DNA of 64,000 nucleotides, from positions 248,001-312,000 of the forward strand of contig NZ_SWCM01000006.1 in assembly GCF_005116645.1 (NCBI RefSeq), given 5' to 3'. The notes under the pieces were generated by a model. That model saw nothing but the letters and a program-made list of their open reading frames with translations. It did not search any database and was not told the origin of the DNA. Shown here piece after piece: positions 34,496 through 43,117 of this stretch (its first letter is position 1; each line of letters begins with the position of its first letter). Position numbers and translations under genes: made by a program. The stretch is from Desulfopila sp. IMCC35006. Its GTDB lineage: Bacteria; Desulfobacterota; Desulfobulbia; Desulfobulbales; Desulfocapsaceae.

Positions 34496-36217
34496 ATGGT
34501 AAATTTTTCCCTGCGCTCCGTCCTTATTTTTCCTTATGTGGCACTGGTCATAGCCCTCGCTGTCGCGATTGGCACCCTCTCCTATTTCACTGGAGGACAG
34601 GCCGTTTTGACAGTCTCCGAACACCTCTTGCGAGAGACTGTCAGCCGTATCAGCCAGGCAGTTGACCGCCATGTTGTCGGTTCCGTGGCGACACTGGAAG
34701 CAGCTTTTCCCAATGGAATGCTCGCTCCCGTGTCCATTGAATCCGATTTCATAAATATGCGTACCCGTTTCTGGATTGCCACCTCGTTACACATTGACCC
34801 TAACAACTATGTTTACTATGGCAACAGGTCCGGTCAGGCCATGGGCCTTTTTCGTCACTCGCTTGACGAAGGGGAATTACGCATAAAGTATACACCGGAG
34901 GAACATCGCAGCATCTATCAAATTGAAGGGATTGATGGTGAAATGCGCTCCCGAAAGATTGAGAAACAACTTTTTGACCCCAGGCAACGCCCCTGGTATC
35001 AGGCCGCGCAAACCGCCATCCATGACACCTGGACATCTGTATACATAGATTTTGGCACCCATGACCTGGTGGCGACAAGATCCCGGAAAGTTCTAAATAA
35101 CAGACAGGAAATTGAGGGAGTTGTGGCGACGGATATGCCCCTGCGGGCGTTGAACGATTTTGTCAGCAGCCTGAAAATATCGCCTAATGGGGTCGCTTTC
35201 ATTTTTGAACCGGACGGCAACCTCATAGCGTCGTCCTGCAGCCCAAATATCAGACAAAACAATGCAGGCGAAAACATCCGAGTCAATGCAGGCGACAGCG
35301 GACACCCTCTTTTAACCGAAATTTACCAGCACATTCTGCCGTACCTTTCACCGGAAACCGAAATCAATAAACCCATCACTTTTTTCTTCGAGGGCAATGA
35401 CAAAAAGAAGATCCATGTAGCTCTGAGTAAATTTGAAGACGGCGCGGGGCTGAAATGGATAAATGTTGTAGCACTTCCCAGTGAAGATTTCATGGAAGGC
35501 ATCGAGAAGAATGTCCTCCGCACCCTGCTGCTCGGCGTCGCAACCACCATCCTGGTTATCCTGGTCGGTCTGCGTATTGTGCATTGGGTGACCAAGGATT
35601 TAAAAATCCTCTCTCTTGCGGTAAACCGTGTTGACAGTGGCTTTGTCGAACAACCTATCGATATCAGGAGAAGGGATGAAATTGGCGACCTGGCCAAAAG
35701 TTTTTCCGCCATGCAGCAACGGCTCCAGACAGACTATCTCACCGGATTACCCAACAGGTATGCGCTTGAACAGTATCTGCAAGCGGCAGTAGAACATTCT
35801 CAGGGACAGAAAAAAGGCGCTCCCTTTGCACTCCTGTTCATTGATCTCAACGATTTTAAGTTAATCAACGATCGCTTTGGTCATGATGCCGGAGACCAGG
35901 CATTGATCGAAATATCCCAGAGGTTGCGCAACCATATCCGAAAACATGATTTTGTTGCCCGCTACGCCGGCGATGAGTTTATCATCGCACTCAATGATGT
36001 TCAGTCAAAAAATGACATTGCGCCGATTAGAAAAAATATCGAACAGGCCCTGGCGGCACCTCTGGAAACATTCGATGCCTCACCACTCACCCTGGCCGGG
36101 GCGATCGGAGAAGCGCACTTCCCAGATGATGCCGAAAACGCTGCAGACCTGCTGATCGTCGCTGATCGCAATATGTACACCCATAAAGCCGCGATAAAGA
36201 GCCGGTTTGCCCTTTAG
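34496..36217 (+). CDS. Membrane-bound diguanylate cyclase (Cache-HAMP-GGDEF)
   Basis: This 573-residue sensor has an N-terminal membrane helix (about 8-30), a periplasmic Cache-type domain (about 40-330, with DPRQRPWYQAA typical of dCache), a second helix (about 340-362), a HAMP segment, and a C-terminal GGDEF domain (about 410-573). The active loop reads YAGDEFI, that is AGDEF for GGDEF, a variant often still active. RKHD five residues upstream is a good inhibitory I-site (RxxD), which favours an active, product-inhibited cyclase. It should make cyclic di-GMP in response to an external ligand. Its TAG stop codon lies within the hairpin element that follows (copy B). Confidence 0.9.
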   Translation: MVNFSLRSVLIFPYVALVIALAVAIGTLSYFTGGQAVLTVSEHLLRETVSRISQAVDRHVVGSVATLEAAFPNGMLAPVSIESDFINMRTRFWIATSLHIDPNNYVYYGNRSGQAMGLFRHSLDEGELRIKYTPEEHRSIYQIEGIDGEMRSRKIEKQLFDPRQRPWYQAAQTAIHDTWTSVYIDFGTHDLVATRSRKVLNNRQEIEGVVATDMPLRALNDFVSSLKISPNGVAFIFEPDGNLIASSCSPNIRQNNAGENIRVNAGDSGHPLLTEIYQHILPYLSPETEINKPITFFFEGNDKKKIHVALSKFEDGAGLKWINVVALPSEDFMEGIEKNVLRTLLLGVATTILVILVGLRIVHWVTKDLKILSLAVNRVDSGFVEQPIDIRRRDEIGDLAKSFSAMQQRLQTDYLTGLPNRYALEQYLQAAVEHSQGQKKGAPFALLFIDLNDFKLINDRFGHDAGDQALIEISQRLRNHIRKHDFVARYAGDEFIIALNDVQSKNDIAPIRKNIEQALAAPLETFDASPLTLAGAIGEAHFPDDAENAADLLIVADRNMYTHKAAIKSRFAL

Positions 36218-36300
36218 TGACTTAGAAATAATTCTCCTGCACTGTTTACAGGAGAATTATTTCGTGAAGGAACTTATACCGCAAAGCTTTTAGGCGGGGT
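36213..36300 (+). repeat. Variable-stem hairpin element, copy B
   Basis: It begins TTTAGTGACTTAG. A 15-bp perfect stem follows (GAAATAATTCTCCTG at 36225-36239, complement at 36249-36263) with the nine-base loop CACTGTTTA. GTGAAGGAACTTATAC and a shortened GC-rich hairpin tail (CCGCAAAGCTTTTAGGCGGGG) come next. The TAG is the stop codon of the diguanylate cyclase gene. Copy C starts immediately after. Confidence 0.85.
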
Positions 36301-36440
36301 TAGTGACTTAGAAATAATTCTCCTGCGCTGTTTACAGGAGAATTATTTCGTGAAGGAACTTATACCCCGCAAGGGGGCACTGAACGGAGCACCCGACAAG
36401 CGAGTATTAAGAAAAACCCCGCAAAGCTTTTAGGCGGGGT
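36299..36440 (+). repeat. Variable-stem hairpin element, copy C
   Basis: This is a tandem neighbour of copy B with the same stem (36311-36325 with 36335-36349) and loop CGCTGTTTA. It retains the longer middle part (CCCCGCAAGGGGGCACTGAA then CGGAG) before the terminal hairpin CCCCGCAAAGCTTTTAGGCG followed by GGG. The two copies separate the diguanylate cyclase gene from the convergent reductase gene and may also terminate transcription. Confidence 0.85.
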
Positions 36441-36454
36441 AAGTGAGTTGCAGT

Positions 36455-37051
36455 TCAAGCACTGTCTTTCTGCAGCTCTTTCGCAAGCGCCCTGCCCGCC
36501 TCAAAGGCTTCTTTAAGGTAATCTTCCCTCCCCTCAATCTCACCCTTGCGGTCCACCCCTCGGCAAAGAACGGTTCTCCATAATCCTGCACTCAAGACAT
36601 CAAAGAAATATTTGACAGTGAGCAGCGCGCCGTCGAACAGTTTTTTGCCCTTTGTTGCTCCGACAGAAATAAACAATCCTTTTCGGGTCTTAGGTGCCCC
36701 GCTGAAAGGCTGTTTTTCGATCCAATACTTGCGGACCCAAAGAGATTGGCACCTGTCCATAAATATTTTTGTATGCGCACTCACCGTATAAAAAAAGATC
36801 GGGGAGGCAAGCATAATACCGGTACAAGATTCGAGCTTGGCCAGAATTTTCGGAAAATCATCGCGAATGGCACATTCCCCGCTTTCTATACAGGCATAAA
36901 TTTCCATACACGGTGAAATTTTATAATCCCGAAGAACCACTTCTTCCACTTCAGCTCCTTCCTGCCGGGCGCCGGCGACTGCCTGCTTCAGCAGGGCAGA
37001 ACTATTTCCCTCTCGTCTGGGACTACCATAAATTGCTATAATTTTAACCAT
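36455..37051 (-). CDS. Flavodoxin-like NAD(P)H-dependent FMN reductase
   Basis: This 198-residue protein has the flavodoxin fold of the NADPH-dependent FMN reductase family. GSPRREGNSSALL near the start binds the FMN phosphate, and SPIFFYTVSAHTKIFMDR is the conserved second motif. CIESGECAIRDDF follows the Cys-containing segment typical of the iron-sulfur flavoprotein-like subgroup, but the compact cluster motif is not complete. It probably reduces flavin or quinone-like substrates. It converges on the hairpin pair (copies B and C) and stands alone. Confidence 0.87.
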   Translation of the reverse strand: MVKIIAIYGSPRREGNSSALLKQAVAGARQEGAEVEEVVLRDYKISPCMEIYACIESGECAIRDDFPKILAKLESCTGIMLASPIFFYTVSAHTKIFMDRCQSLWVRKYWIEKQPFSGAPKTRKGLFISVGATKGKKLFDGALLTVKYFFDVLSAGLWRTVLCRGVDRKGEIEGREDYLKEAFEAGRALAKELQKDSA

Positions 37052-37365
37052 GTATCCTCCTGACCGGAAACAATTTTCAGTTCCAAACCTCTACCAAAAC
37101 TGCCGTTAGCCCTTTTTACCACCCCACCATTCGCATTACAATTCCTGTATTGCAATCTTACTCCCCGGTTGAGATATTTTTCATGCAAAATATCCATCAG
37201 ATAGCCATGGTCATACTTTTTCCCGGCAGGAGCAAGATCAAAGAATTGATAATTTAAAGGTAATCAGGTAGATTCTTTTTGTTGAAGGTCTGCAGAAGAA
37301 ACATTTATATCGAGGTATTCTTTATTATAACGTAAATTTCAGTGACCAAAAGTGGAGATCAGACA
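37052..37365. other. Divergent promoter region
   Basis: The stretch separates two divergent genes and is AT-rich near 37240-37340. No operator, structured leader or small gene was recognised. Confidence 0.4.
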
Positions 37366-38364
37366 ATGAATAAAACAATCATCAAGTTTTCTTTTTCACT
37401 CTTAATTGTCTTTTTGTTTACGGGAATATCTCTTGCTGAAAGAAGTCGACCGGTAACGATGGGCATGGTCACCGGCGGCCCTAAAGGAACATATTACCAG
37501 TTTGGCCTGGACCTTGCCGAATTAGTCGACTCAAAAGGCATTATGTTGAAAGTTGGCAACTCAAATGGTTCGGTGGAAAATGTTTATGCGGTCTACAAAA
37601 GGCCCAACACACAGTTGGGAATTGTCCAATCGGATGTGCTGGCCTTTGTCGCCAAGGTCCAGACCGACCCGACACTCAAGAGCATCGCCAAGAAGATAAA
37701 GATGGTCTATCCGCTCTATAACGAAGAAGTGCACCTGCTGGGCACAAATACCATTGCTGATTTCGATCAACTGGAGGGAAAAAGAGTCGCAATCGGTCAG
37801 GAAGGCAGCGGCACCTATCTGACAGCCAAGCTATTATTCGAGGTTTCTGGCATCAAGCCCGCGGAGCTGATTACAATTGCCGCCGATGAAGCCCTCCCGC
37901 AATTAAAAGCGGGTAAGATCGATGGATTGTTTTATGTCGCAGGATATCCTGTCAAACTTTTTACGGAACAGGTGACGGCAGGTGATGGCCTGGCGCTTAT
38001 TCCAATTCTCAATAAAAGTATTATCGAATTTTACCCGAAATCTGAGATCCCGGCGAATACATATGCATGGCAGACGAAGCCGGTTGAATCTGTTGCGGTC
38101 AAGGCAGTGCTTATCTCCTATGACTTTAAGATGGGTAATTGTCAGAATGTGGGAAGGTTTGCCGATATCCTGGCCAGCAATATGGACTGGCTGAAAGAAA
38201 ATGGACATCCGAAATGGAAATCCGTCGATCTTGAATATCCCTTAAAAGGCTGGGACCAATACGAATGCGTAAAAAATTACCGCGGGAAATCGACAACTCC
38301 GACGAAGCAGAACCCGCCAAAAGAGCTCAATCCTGTTTTAGAAGCCATTAAAGAAATACTTTAG
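37366..38364 (+). CDS. TAXI-family TRAP transporter solute-binding protein
   Basis: This 332-residue protein belongs to the TAXI family of periplasmic receptors for TRAP transporters. It has a signal peptide (about residues 1-24, ending GISLA). TGGPKGTYYQFGLDLA opens the binding fold and VAIGQEGSGTYLTA is the family signature. TAXI receptors feed a DctQM-type or fused permease, with C4-dicarboxylates or amino acids such as glutamate as known ligands. No permease gene is adjacent, so it is either an orphan receptor or part of a sensor. GGAG precedes the ATG at 37366. Its TAG stop lies within hairpin element copy E. Confidence 0.88.
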   Translation: MNKTIIKFSFSLLIVFLFTGISLAERSRPVTMGMVTGGPKGTYYQFGLDLAELVDSKGIMLKVGNSNGSVENVYAVYKRPNTQLGIVQSDVLAFVAKVQTDPTLKSIAKKIKMVYPLYNEEVHLLGTNTIADFDQLEGKRVAIGQEGSGTYLTAKLLFEVSGIKPAELITIAADEALPQLKAGKIDGLFYVAGYPVKLFTEQVTAGDGLALIPILNKSIIEFYPKSEIPANTYAWQTKPVESVAVKAVLISYDFKMGNCQNVGRFADILASNMDWLKENGHPKWKSVDLEYPLKGWDQYECVKNYRGKSTTPTKQNPPKELNPVLEAIKEIL

Positions 38365-38473
38365 TGACTTAGAAATAATTTTCTTGTGTTGTTTACAAGA
38401 AAATTATTTCGTGAAGGAACTTATACCCCTCAAGGGGGCACTGAACGGAGTCCCGCAAAGCTTTTGGGCGGGA
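38360..38473 (+). repeat. Variable-stem hairpin element, copy E
   Basis: It begins TTTAGTGACTTAG, and TAG (38362-38364) is the stop codon of the TAXI gene. The stem GAAATAATTTTCTTG (38372-38386) pairs perfectly with 38396-38410 around the loop TGTTGTTTA. Compared with copies B and C, two C-G pairs of the stem are replaced by T-A pairs on both sides. Then come GTGAAGGAACTTATACC, CCTCAAGGGGGCACTGAAC and the terminal hairpin CCCGCAAAGCTTTTGGGCGG with one more G. Confidence 0.88.
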
Positions 38474-38599
38474 TTAACATAAATCCCTGCTTTCTTCCTG
38501 TTTATCAGGGGAGGAGCTAAAACTGCCAGCACTTCTTTTTCCTGCAAGCCGCGACTTTACGCGTTTTGTGCGTGAAAAAATCTTAAAGGGTGGATCAAA

Positions 38600-40255
38600 A
38601 TGTATCTTTCCTTTTATGGGCTCAAACTAAAACCATTTCAGAACAGCACAAATCCGAGCTTTTTCTGGTTCGGGGAAAAGCAGAAGGAAACGCTTGCAAT
38701 TTTCAAGTACGGTATCTCCAAAATGCCCGGCATCCTTCTGCTTACCGGGGATGTCGGCACCGGCAAAACCACGTTGGTCAATGCGCTGCTCAACAATCTG
38801 GATGACCAATTCATCGTGATCAAAGTCCTGGATCCCGGCCTGGAAGAGATCGATTTCTTGAATTACTTATCCGATGCCCTCGATTTTAAAAAGAAGTTTT
38901 CTACTAAAGACAATTTCTTTGCCCATTTCAGTAAGTTTCTCAATACTTCCGCCACCCTCGGCAAAAAAGTCGTACTGGTCATCGACGAGTGTCAGCGTTT
39001 GAACGTACAGCTCCTTGACGAAATAGTGCAGCTTGCCAATATCGAAAATGACGAGACGAAATTACTCAAGGTACTATTAATCGGCCAGAACACGTTTAAC
39101 GATCTGTTGCAGAACAACAAAAGCAAGAAATTGCATCAGTCCATAGCCATCAACTACGCAATCGCACCTCTGGATATACGCGAAACAGGAGACTATGTAC
39201 GGCACCGCCTGAAAATCGCCGGTGGAAAAAGCAGTATCTTCAGCGCCGATGCCTTCAGTAAAATATACGAATTTTCAACCGGCATTCCCCGTCGCATCAA
39301 TATAATATGCGATCACGCCCTTCTGCTAGGATTCGCTCAGGAAAAGAAAACAATCAATGGCGATTTGATCCGGGAGTGTGCTATGGACCTTCGTCCACTC
39401 GCCAACGCACAACCGCTCCAAAACGACTCTCCCGAATCTGTGACCGGTGACGGTTCAAAAAAAATCAGGAGAAGCCCTCCCAAGTTGCGACAAAAAGTAA
39501 ATGTACGACGGGCAGGGATAACCTTCGGGATGGTTATCCTGATCATGATACCTGTCTTTTTAATAACATATTTCACACCTCCGAGATCGTACCAAAAAGC
39601 ATTGCAGTATTTCAAAAGAAACGGTCTGCAGTTTTTCATCGATCCCCACGCAGCAGATACCCAGAATCGCCCCTTCACCTCTGATTCTGACATCCGCAAA
39701 GTTGCCAGCGAAATTGATGCACCCCGCGCAAGTACCCCGTTTGCCAAAAAACCGGTCGGCAAAGAACATCCAGCAGAGCCTGCGCCAAAGATAGCAGATG
39801 AAAGTGTTGCACCAACAGGCGAACCGCTTCAGCCAAATGGCATTGGAGCTGATTCTCTACCTGAAATTGCAGACAGTCCGGGCGAGACGGATACTCTTCC
39901 CCTCATTGCCCCAATCGAGCCAAGCGACAAAGATGTGACTTCTGACAACGTGGCGATCCCGCCTGCTATGCCTGCTGCGAAAAAAGAGGTGACCACCGCA
40001 GCGGATACTTCTGCTGTCCCTGATGCAAAGGAAAACAGCATGCAGGAGACAGGCCTTCTCGAACAGCAGGAGACATCTCAAATGAATTTGACAAGAACCA
40101 TGGAGACCAGCACGAAAACGCAAGGTGATTTGCCGGATACGGCAAACAGCCCCAGCCAGCCGCCAAAAGAGCAGGATGTTTCAGATGAGCCCCCGCCCGA
40201 GCCCATTGATCCTGGTGCTGTTATAGACTGGGTGCTTAAAAATCGCTCCAGATGA
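38600..40255 (+). CDS. ExeA/GspA-like AAA ATPase with membrane helix and disordered tail
   Basis: This 551-residue protein has an N-terminal AAA+ ATPase of the ExeA/GspA type. YLSFYGLKLKPFQNSTNPSF is the family opening. The Walker A is GDVGTGKTT (residues 50-58), and the Walker B is VVLVIDECQRL (near 124-134). A single membrane helix (ITFGMVILIMIPVFLITYF, near 312-331) is followed by about 200 residues rich in Pro, Ala, Glu and Thr, probably disordered and periplasmic. It ends in a short hydrophobic motif, DPGAVIDWVLKNRSR. ExeA/GspA remodels peptidoglycan for secretin assembly. No secretin or gsp gene is adjacent, and no peptidoglycan-binding domain is obvious. Confidence 0.82.
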   Translation: MYLSFYGLKLKPFQNSTNPSFFWFGEKQKETLAIFKYGISKMPGILLLTGDVGTGKTTLVNALLNNLDDQFIVIKVLDPGLEEIDFLNYLSDALDFKKKFSTKDNFFAHFSKFLNTSATLGKKVVLVIDECQRLNVQLLDEIVQLANIENDETKLLKVLLIGQNTFNDLLQNNKSKKLHQSIAINYAIAPLDIRETGDYVRHRLKIAGGKSSIFSADAFSKIYEFSTGIPRRINIICDHALLLGFAQEKKTINGDLIRECAMDLRPLANAQPLQNDSPESVTGDGSKKIRRSPPKLRQKVNVRRAGITFGMVILIMIPVFLITYFTPPRSYQKALQYFKRNGLQFFIDPHAADTQNRPFTSDSDIRKVASEIDAPRASTPFAKKPVGKEHPAEPAPKIADESVAPTGEPLQPNGIGADSLPEIADSPGETDTLPLIAPIEPSDKDVTSDNVAIPPAMPAAKKEVTTAADTSAVPDAKENSMQETGLLEQQETSQMNLTRTMETSTKTQGDLPDTANSPSQPPKEQDVSDEPPPEPIDPGAVIDWVLKNRSR

Positions 40256-40302
40256 ATCGTGATGACTGATAATAGCAAGCTGATATGTGCACGCATTGCT
40301 CG

Positions 40303-40614
40303 TCAATCACCAGCCTTGCCCAATAGATTTTTCAAGGCGGCAAACGGCGTATGGGTCGTCGTTACTCCTTTGTCTGCATCAGAATTCTCTGTCGGCAGCC
40401 ACTCGGCATCCAGGAGTCTGGAATGCTCGTTGTCGTGACAGTAAATGCACAGCAGCTCCCAGTTGCTTCCATCCGGGGGATTGTTTTTATAGTTATGGTC
40501 TTTGTGGTGCACGGTCAGCTCTTTTAATTTCTTTCCGGTAAAGTCACGACCGCAGTTGGCGCAGACCCAGGGGAGGATTTTCAACGCCTGTTCCCGATAT
40601 TCGATTTTTTTCAT
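40303..40614 (-). CDS. HNH nuclease family protein, YajD-like
   Basis: This 103-residue protein is a small HNH-fold protein like E. coli YajD. CANCGRDF and CIYCHDNEH give the two zinc-binding Cys pairs, and LTVHHKDHNYKNNPPDGSNW holds the HH/N catalytic signature. The role of YajD-type proteins is unknown; cleavage of nucleic acid is inferred from the fold. It converges on the ExeA-like gene with a gap of about 45 bases and lies upstream of the DUF554 gene on the opposite side. Confidence 0.87.
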   Translation of the reverse strand: MKKIEYREQALKILPWVCANCGRDFTGKKLKELTVHHKDHNYKNNPPDGSNWELLCIYCHDNEHSRLLDAEWLPTENSDADKGVTTTHTPFAALKNLLGKAGD

Positions 40615-40679
40615 TGTTTTCTTGTGCTCCGTAACGAGTGTTCATACCAGCACGTTGACACCAAACATCAAAAGGTTTA

Positions 40680-41372
40680 TTAAATCAATTGCCGCAGCGC
40701 AAAATAGACCAAAGGCAGAAAAATGGCGGGGATTAAATTTCCCACCCGTATGGTCGTTATTTTCAGCATATTAAATCCAATAGCCATTATGAGCAACCCG
40801 CCTACGGACGTCATCTCCTGGATCGTGGCCGGAACCAGGAAACTTTTCATAAAGACGGCGGTGATGGTAATTAAGCCCTGATATATAAACACCGCAAGGC
40901 TTGAAAACATCACGCCAAGCCCCATCGCCGAGGCAAAAATAATGGACGTGACTCCATCAAGAACCGATTTGGCAAAGAGAGTCTGATGGTTCCCGGTCAG
41001 ACCACTCTCCAGGGAGCCGACTATGGCCATGGAGCCAACACAAAACACCAGACTGGCGGTGACAAATCCCCTGGCAAACGACTTTGAATCATCAGACTTG
41101 GCAGTAACTTTGCTTTCCAGAAATACACCGAGACGCTCAAGTTTTTTCTCGATCTTCAACCATTCACCAAGCAGGGCGCCGACTATTACCGAGAAAATAA
41201 TTACCATCAGATTATTAGAAACGAGGGCGCTTCTGATACCGATCAAAACAACAGAGAGACCAACGCCGCTGAGAATAATTTCTTTATAATTTTCAGGGAT
41301 ACCCTTGCTGAAGAGCAGCCCCAGCAAACTGCCTGCTATAATGGCTAATGCATTGACGATTGTACCCAGCAT
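40680..41372 (-). CDS. DUF554-family membrane protein
   Basis: This 230-residue protein is an integral membrane protein of the DUF554 family with about seven helices. It opens MLGTIVNALAIIAGSLLGLL, and the conserved GALLGEWLKIE and CVGSMAIVGSLESGLTGNH segments identify the family. Its role is uncertain; some members are annotated as possible transport proteins. The start at 41372 has AGGAAAG seven bases upstream. An upstream extension to 41426 lacks this. It lies immediately beside the palindromic element at 41541-41708. Confidence 0.87.
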   Translation of the reverse strand: MLGTIVNALAIIAGSLLGLLFSKGIPENYKEIILSGVGLSVVLIGIRSALVSNNLMVIIFSVIVGALLGEWLKIEKKLERLGVFLESKVTAKSDDSKSFARGFVTASLVFCVGSMAIVGSLESGLTGNHQTLFAKSVLDGVTSIIFASAMGLGVMFSSLAVFIYQGLITITAVFMKSFLVPATIQEMTSVGGLLIMAIGFNMLKITTIRVGNLIPAIFLPLVYFALRQLI

Positions 41373-41540
41373 ATTCACTTTCCTGGTGGTATTAAAAAAA
41401 GATAAACTAACATTGCAGGCAGCCATGGACTCGGCGCTTGCACAAAATGGCAGTTATAACACTCTGAAAAGATTTTGAAACGTTTCTTTTAATGATTATT
41501 TAGATCACAAGACTCAATTTACACGACATCCTCTATTCCG

Positions 41541-41708
41541 ATTGCCCCTCAAACTCAGCCTGTCGGAATGGAAGGGTGTGAGCTGTTCGTTTTTCGGGTC
41601 TTGCAGCCAAGGACGGCTGCAGCAAAGCCCCCCAGGGATGGGTTTACGGCGTCCCGTGCAAAGGGCACCTCATAACCCCAGATAGCTGAGGTTTAGAGGT
41701 AAGCACAA
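41541..41708. mobile_element. Second, diverged copy of the MITE-like palindrome
   Basis: About 97 bases (41611-41707) match 3431-3527 at roughly 85% identity, including GGGATGGGTTTA and GGCGTCCCGTG. The right end reads AGCTGAGGTTTAGAGGTAAG and CACAA. The left end (ATTGCCCCTCAAACTCAGCC) is an imperfect inverted copy of it. The inner hairpin TGCAGCC/GGCTGCA (41602-41608 with 41615-41621) has a T-A closing pair where the first copy has C-G, a compensated change. No flanking direct repeat is visible, as expected of an older insertion. Confidence 0.7.
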
Positions 41709-41748
41709 TATTTATTCAGACTGTTCACTGCAACCGTAAGATTCTCCT

Positions 41749-42633
41749 ATGATACATGATATAACATCCAGACTGTATTCCGATATTCCTCAGGAACCTC
41801 TCTACCACTATACCAGTTTCACAGGACTGTTAGGTATCGTTGCCAGCCGAGCGCTCTGGGCCAGTGATATCAGATACATGAATGATTCAGCCGAACTCAA
41901 GCATACAGCTGATCTTCTCCGCATGGAAATCAACCAGCGGATCGCCTCCGGCCATACAAAACCGGACCTTCTCAACCAGTTTCTCGACTGGGTTACCCAT
42001 CGCATAACCAACGGTCATATGCTTTTCGCCTCTTCCTTTCGGTCAAACGGCAACATGCTCAGTCAATGGCGTGGTTACAGCAGGCTTGGCAAAGGGGTCA
42101 GCCTCGGCTTTGATCCCGACTATATCCTGCGCTGTGCCAGGCAACAGTCTTTCCAGATCGGCAAATGTATCTACTGCAGCAAAAGCCAGCAAAAGCTGAT
42201 CAGCCAGGTCATCGATGCCGTGGAAGTCCTTGCCGAAGGCCATCACCCTGCATTAAATAATCAGGGTGAAACCGGCGAACACTCCTATCATTCCATCTTT
42301 CATATGCTGGAAAGTGACCTGCTGCGTATTGCCGCAATTTTAAAGCATCCATCATTTGCCGAAGAAGAAGAATGGCGCATCGTCTCGCCGGTCATCACCG
42401 ATTACGTCAAGGCACCGGTTCTCTTTCGCGAGGGCACCTCAATGCTGGTGCCCTATATAGAATTTCACTTCAGTTCTAAAAACAATGCCCCACTCTCCCT
42501 CAATCATCTTTTCCTGGGCCCCACCCCGAATATCACCATCTCAATGAACTCCCTGACTATGTTTTTAGCAAAGAACGGTATTCGACCCGACAGGGGCATC
42601 TCCTACTGCCGAATTCCCTATCGCGCCCGTTAA
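41749..42633 (+). CDS. DUF2971 family protein
   Basis: This 294-residue protein belongs to the DUF2971 family. LYHYTSFTGLLGIVASRALWASDIRYMND is the family opening (residues 18-46, partly quoted as LYHYTSF and LWASDIRYMNDS). FASSFRSNGNMLSQWRGY and KGVSLGFD are further conserved parts, with EEEEWRIV near the C-terminus. The function is unknown; members turn up in varied contexts including defence islands. There is no signal peptide or membrane helix. It begins about 40 bases after the palindromic element and has no obvious ribosome site, so the exact start is uncertain. Confidence 0.8.
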   Translation: MIHDITSRLYSDIPQEPLYHYTSFTGLLGIVASRALWASDIRYMNDSAELKHTADLLRMEINQRIASGHTKPDLLNQFLDWVTHRITNGHMLFASSFRSNGNMLSQWRGYSRLGKGVSLGFDPDYILRCARQQSFQIGKCIYCSKSQQKLISQVIDAVEVLAEGHHPALNNQGETGEHSYHSIFHMLESDLLRIAAILKHPSFAEEEEWRIVSPVITDYVKAPVLFREGTSMLVPYIEFHFSSKNNAPLSLNHLFLGPTPNITISMNSLTMFLAKNGIRPDRGISYCRIPYRAR

Positions 42634-42799
42634 GAGCAGCACCAGGCAGACCATGATGTGCCGACATTCAAGGTAGCCATCGGCTGAGTATCGCAGAAGC
42701 TCAACATGTTCCGATTCTTTGATTCCTTTTTAACTCTGCGAATCATGGCGTTGAACTTGTGCTGTTTCATCGCGATTGCCTTATTTTTCACATCCTTTT

Positions 42800-43117
42800 T
42801 TACATAAAAGCAGCCAGTCCGCTGAAAACCGGGTGCCCTGCCGCGTGTCGCGCAACACTGACCACGTCAGGGAGTTTCTGCACCTGTTTGATCACCTGTT
42901 CGAGCTTCAATTCCTCATTCACCTGCAGCCACATCCGACTGAGCTCGCCTGCTCCAATGGGCATGCACACAATTCCTTCTAAATTATAGGCTCGACGTGA
43001 AAAAAGACCGCAGATATGTGACATGACACCTGGATGATTGTTGACCATCAATTCAAGCACCATAACAGCCGATCTGTTTTCTTTGTCGATCATCTCAACA
43101 TTTACATTTTTCTGCAT
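42800..43117 (-). CDS. ilvN: Acetolactate synthase small (regulatory) subunit
   Basis: This 105-residue protein is the regulatory subunit of acetolactate synthase. The ACT domain is clear: VLELMVNNHPGVMSHICGLF, with RAYNLEGIVCMPI following, holds the valine-binding region. It activates the large subunit and gives feedback inhibition by valine. The length fits the short IlvN type of E. coli rather than IlvH (about 160 residues). The start at 43117 has GGAGG six bases upstream and overlaps the end of ilvB by 23 bases, so translation is likely coupled. Confidence 0.92.
   Translation of the reverse strand: MQKNVNVEMIDKENRSAVMVLELMVNNHPGVMSHICGLFSRRAYNLEGIVCMPIGAGELSRMWLQVNEELKLEQVIKQVQKLPDVVSVARHAAGHPVFSGLAAFM

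Noticed and set aside
36213-38473. Hairpin elements as integron attC sites
   Set aside because: They sit after stop codons and are palindromic, but the GTTRRRY/RYYYAAC core sites of attC are absent and no integrase is in view.
41749-42633. DUF2971 gene as part of a phage-defence island
   Set aside because: Neighbours are housekeeping genes (DUF554, ilvBN), and no recombinase or restriction genes are present.
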